Below are positions 6,693-8,005 of a stretch of 8,005 bases of DNA, piece by piece. How positions within the stretch are numbered: the stretch's first letter is position 1; each line of letters opens with the position of its first letter. Below the pieces are notes generated by a model. That model ran no database searches. It was not told where the DNA came from and saw only the letters and a list, made by a program, of their open reading frames with translations. Both the position numbers and the translations under genes were made by a program. This DNA comes from Candidatus Melainabacteria bacterium (lineage in GTDB: Bacteria > Actinomycetota > Actinomycetes > Mycobacteriales > Pseudonocardiaceae). The stretch spans positions 1 to 8,005 of the forward strand of contig CAJCJE010000498.1 of the NCBI GenBank assembly GCA_903970565.1, in the 5' to 3' direction.

Positions 6693-6851
6693 ACCGGCCC
6701 CGCACAGTCGGCCCCGCACAGCTGGCCTCCACACCGCCGGCCTGCTTCGCACGGTCCACCGTCGGCGATAGCACACCTATCGGCGGCGAACACACGGCAT
6801 TTGTGCCCCGAACGAATATCCGCACGCTGACCGTCGTCACACGAACGGCCC
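6693..6851. other. Noncoding stretch between the HxlR hairpin and the secreted-protein promoter
   Basis: I see no gene here. It contains two adjacent copies of a 14-bp unit, GGCCCCGCACAG plus two variable bases (6696-6709, 6710-6723). It also holds a 6-bp inverted repeat CGATAG-N5-CTATCG (6766-6782), which has the form of a small operator. Neither can be tied to a promoter. With the leader at 6882-7025, the gene-free stretch 6656-7025 is about 370 nt long. Confidence 0.5.
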
Positions 6852-6881
6852 TTGCTGACGCGCGAAAAGGGCGAATAAAGT
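6852..6881 (+). promoter_or_regulatory. Predicted promoter of the secreted-protein gene
   Basis: TTGCTG (6852-6857), an 18-nt spacer and TAAAGT (6876-6881) resemble a sigma-70-type promoter at the point where the sequence turns AT-rich. The predicted start near 6888 gives a leader of about 138 nt before the ATG at 7026, long for this window. Confidence 0.45.
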
Positions 6882-6900
6882 CAAATGCGTTGGGAGGGAA

Positions 6901-6957
6901 TTCTTTTCGGATCAATCAAATTCGAGTAATCCCGAATTTCGAACACGTCGAAAAGAA
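6901..6957 (+). promoter_or_regulatory. Nested inverted repeat in the leader of the secreted-protein gene
   Basis: Outer arms TTCTTTTCG (6901-6909) and CGAAAAGAA (6949-6957) are perfect 9-bp complements. Nested inside them, AAATTCG (6918-6924) and CGAATTT (6933-6939) form a second stem of 7 bp with an 8-nt loop. The block is much more AT-rich than its surroundings. In the transcript it could fold into a two-tier stem-loop upstream of the ribosome site; as DNA it could hold nested protein-binding sites. It matches no riboswitch class that I recognise. Confidence 0.55.
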
Positions 6958-7025
6958 CGTCACATCATCGTCCACTGACACTCGTGAGCTGGGCACGACG
7001 GGTCATGACCGGAGGAAAATCCTTG

Positions 7026-7622
7026 ATGAGCAGTCGAATCAGTCGCGTCCTGGGCCGGTCGACGGCCGCGATCGGCCTCGCGGCGGTACTTATCGCCGCA
7101 ACCAGTGGACTGGCAGAGGCCGGCCCCGCCGTTGTCGCCGCACCGGCGACCACCGTCAGCGCGGCGGCGGGTCACCAGCAGCGAACAGCGGATTTCCTGA
7201 CCTTTACCCGGAATTCCACGGGCGGAAATTCGACGGATACCGCGCATCCGAACGCCACCTTCGGCTGTAGCGTCGGATATCCGCAGGTGACCACGAACTT
7301 CCAGACCAACGAAGTGCAGTGGATCGCCAGTATCTCTTGCAGCATCTCACTCGGCCTGTACGGCACCACCGTGCTCTACGTCTGGCCGAGTGGGCCGAAT
7401 GACGCCTACGGGAACCAGATCAACGCCACCTCCTCGGCGGCCAGCAGTTCGGGCACCGACTACGACGTGGCCAACGGCAGCTACGGGCTGAACTTCAACA
7501 TCATCCTCACGCCCCCGGCCGGTTACACGACCTCGGTGAGCGGCGGCTGCGCGTACATCAACAGCACCCAGATCAAGTGCACCACCACGACGCCGTTCAC
7601 CATGCAGAGCACGATCGGCTGA
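7026..7622 (+). CDS. Secreted protein of unknown function, four cysteines
   Basis: A 198-residue exported protein that I do not recognise. The N terminus MSSRISRVLGR is basic, followed by a hydrophobic core (about 13-28) and a probable signal-peptidase I site after AEA (about residue 32). The mature part is Ser/Thr/Asn/Gly-rich and probably mainly beta. It contains Cys81, 105, 175 and 185, consistent with two disulfides outside the cell. There is no later membrane span, sorting signal or catalytic motif that I can name. The ATG at 7026 follows GGAGG (7011-7015) by 10 nt; an in-frame TTG directly before it (7023) would have better spacing and adds one residue. Starts further upstream (GTG 6984, ATG 7005) would place the ribosome site inside the gene. 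It has its own AT-rich leader and a strong hairpin after it, so it is probably monocistronic. Confidence 0.82.
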   Translation: MSSRISRVLGRSTAAIGLAAVLIAATSGLAEAGPAVVAAPATTVSAAAGHQQRTADFLTFTRNSTGGNSTDTAHPNATFGCSVGYPQVTTNFQTNEVQWIASISCSISLGLYGTTVLYVWPSGPNDAYGNQINATSSAASSSGTDYDVANGSYGLNFNIILTPPAGYTTSVSGGCAYINSTQIKCTTTTPFTMQSTIG

Positions 7623-7663
7623 GGAGCACGAGCCACCGCCGGCGAGAACACGATCCGAGCGAA

Positions 7664-7701
7664 GACGGCTGGGCACCCGATCATTCGGGTGCCCAGCCGT
7701 C
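7664..7701. terminator. Strong bidirectional hairpin between convergent genes
   Basis: A perfect 17-bp stem (7664-7680 with 7685-7701) closes on the 4-nt loop TCAT. It lies 41 nt after the secreted-protein stop and 88 nt beyond the stop of the opposing minus-strand gene. Neither side has a clear T-run. Position between convergent genes and stem strength make it a likely terminator for both. Confidence 0.8.
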
Positions 7702-7789
7702 GCAGGGAAAAGTCTGCCGAGCAGCCTCGATCAGCTCTCGCGCAACCGAACCGCCGAGCGCCACCGAGTCCGTTCGGGCCGGGACGGCC

Positions 7790-8005
7790 TCAGCGGGACC
7801 AGCCGTAGGTGCGGCTGATGGGCAGCCGGATGACCAGCCGTTCCTCGTTGACCATCGCGGTGCGAAACTCCGACCAGTCCGGATGCTCGCCAGCCACCGC
7901 GCGGTAGATCGAGATCAGCTCCTCCACGGTGGCATCGTTCGGGTCCCTGGCGACGGCGGACAGCTCGGCGTCACCCTCGGCGACCAGATAGCCGCTCAGG
8001 TCGTC
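7790..8005 (-). CDS. Probable PPOX-class (F420- or FMN-type) oxidoreductase, C-terminal 71 residues
   Basis: This is the C-terminal end of a minus-strand gene whose start lies beyond the window. The 71 visible residues include a strand pair GYLVAEGDAELSAVA, the segment DATVEELISIYRAVAGEHPD, WSEFRTAMVNEERLVIRLPI and the end SRTYGWSR before the TGA at 7792-7790. This pattern is like the C-terminal part of the pyridoxamine-5'-phosphate-oxidase-like split-barrel proteins common in Actinomycetota, many of which use F420 or flavin. The cofactor-binding N-terminal part is missing, so the exact subfamily and cofactor cannot be told. It is convergent with the secreted-protein gene, with the hairpin at 7664-7701 between them. 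Confidence 0.7.
   Translation of the reverse strand, partial: DDLSGYLVAEGDAELSAVARDPNDATVEELISIYRAVAGEHPDWSEFRTAMVNEERLVIRLPISRTYGWSR

Overview
The window is GC-rich, densely packed bacterial DNA with GTG/ATG starts. Its families are typical of Actinomycetota: ECF42-type sigma factors with DGPF/YCII proteins, a PknB-type Ser/Thr kinase with one membrane span, a DUF2277 protein and a probable PPOX-class protein. A mycolate actinomycete such as Nocardia or a relative would fit, but the genus cannot be fixed from this sequence. I see no mobile element, CRISPR array, tRNA or rRNA.

Left part (1-2750, all minus strand). Two DGPF/YCII-protein plus ECF sigma modules lie in tandem, in transcription order DGPF-2, sigma-2, DGPF-1, sigma-1 (cut by the window edge). 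Each DGPF gene is preceded by the same bipartite motif, TGTCGA-N17-CGACGTC. It occurs only at these two places in the window and matches the ECF42 target promoter as I remember it from the literature. This suggests one small sigma-driven regulon made of two non-identical modules.

Middle part (2700-4590, plus strand). A small DUF2277 gene appears to be transcribed leaderless from a TTGGCA-N17-TACCGT promoter. An 18-bp perfect palindrome spans its -10 box and start codon. Next comes a 493-residue membrane Ser/Thr kinase with a four-cysteine extracellular domain.

Right part (4590-6655). A DHA2-type 14-TM drug exporter (minus) is divergent from an HxlR-family regulator (plus). The short gap between them holds a palindrome inside the exporter's predicted, apparently leaderless, promoter: a classic repressor/efflux pair.

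End (6656-8005). A GC-rich hairpin follows the HxlR gene. A relatively AT-rich leader with a nested inverted repeat precedes a gene for an unrecognised secreted four-cysteine protein. A 17-bp-stem hairpin then separates this gene from the C-terminal end of a probable PPOX/F420-type oxidoreductase on the minus strand.
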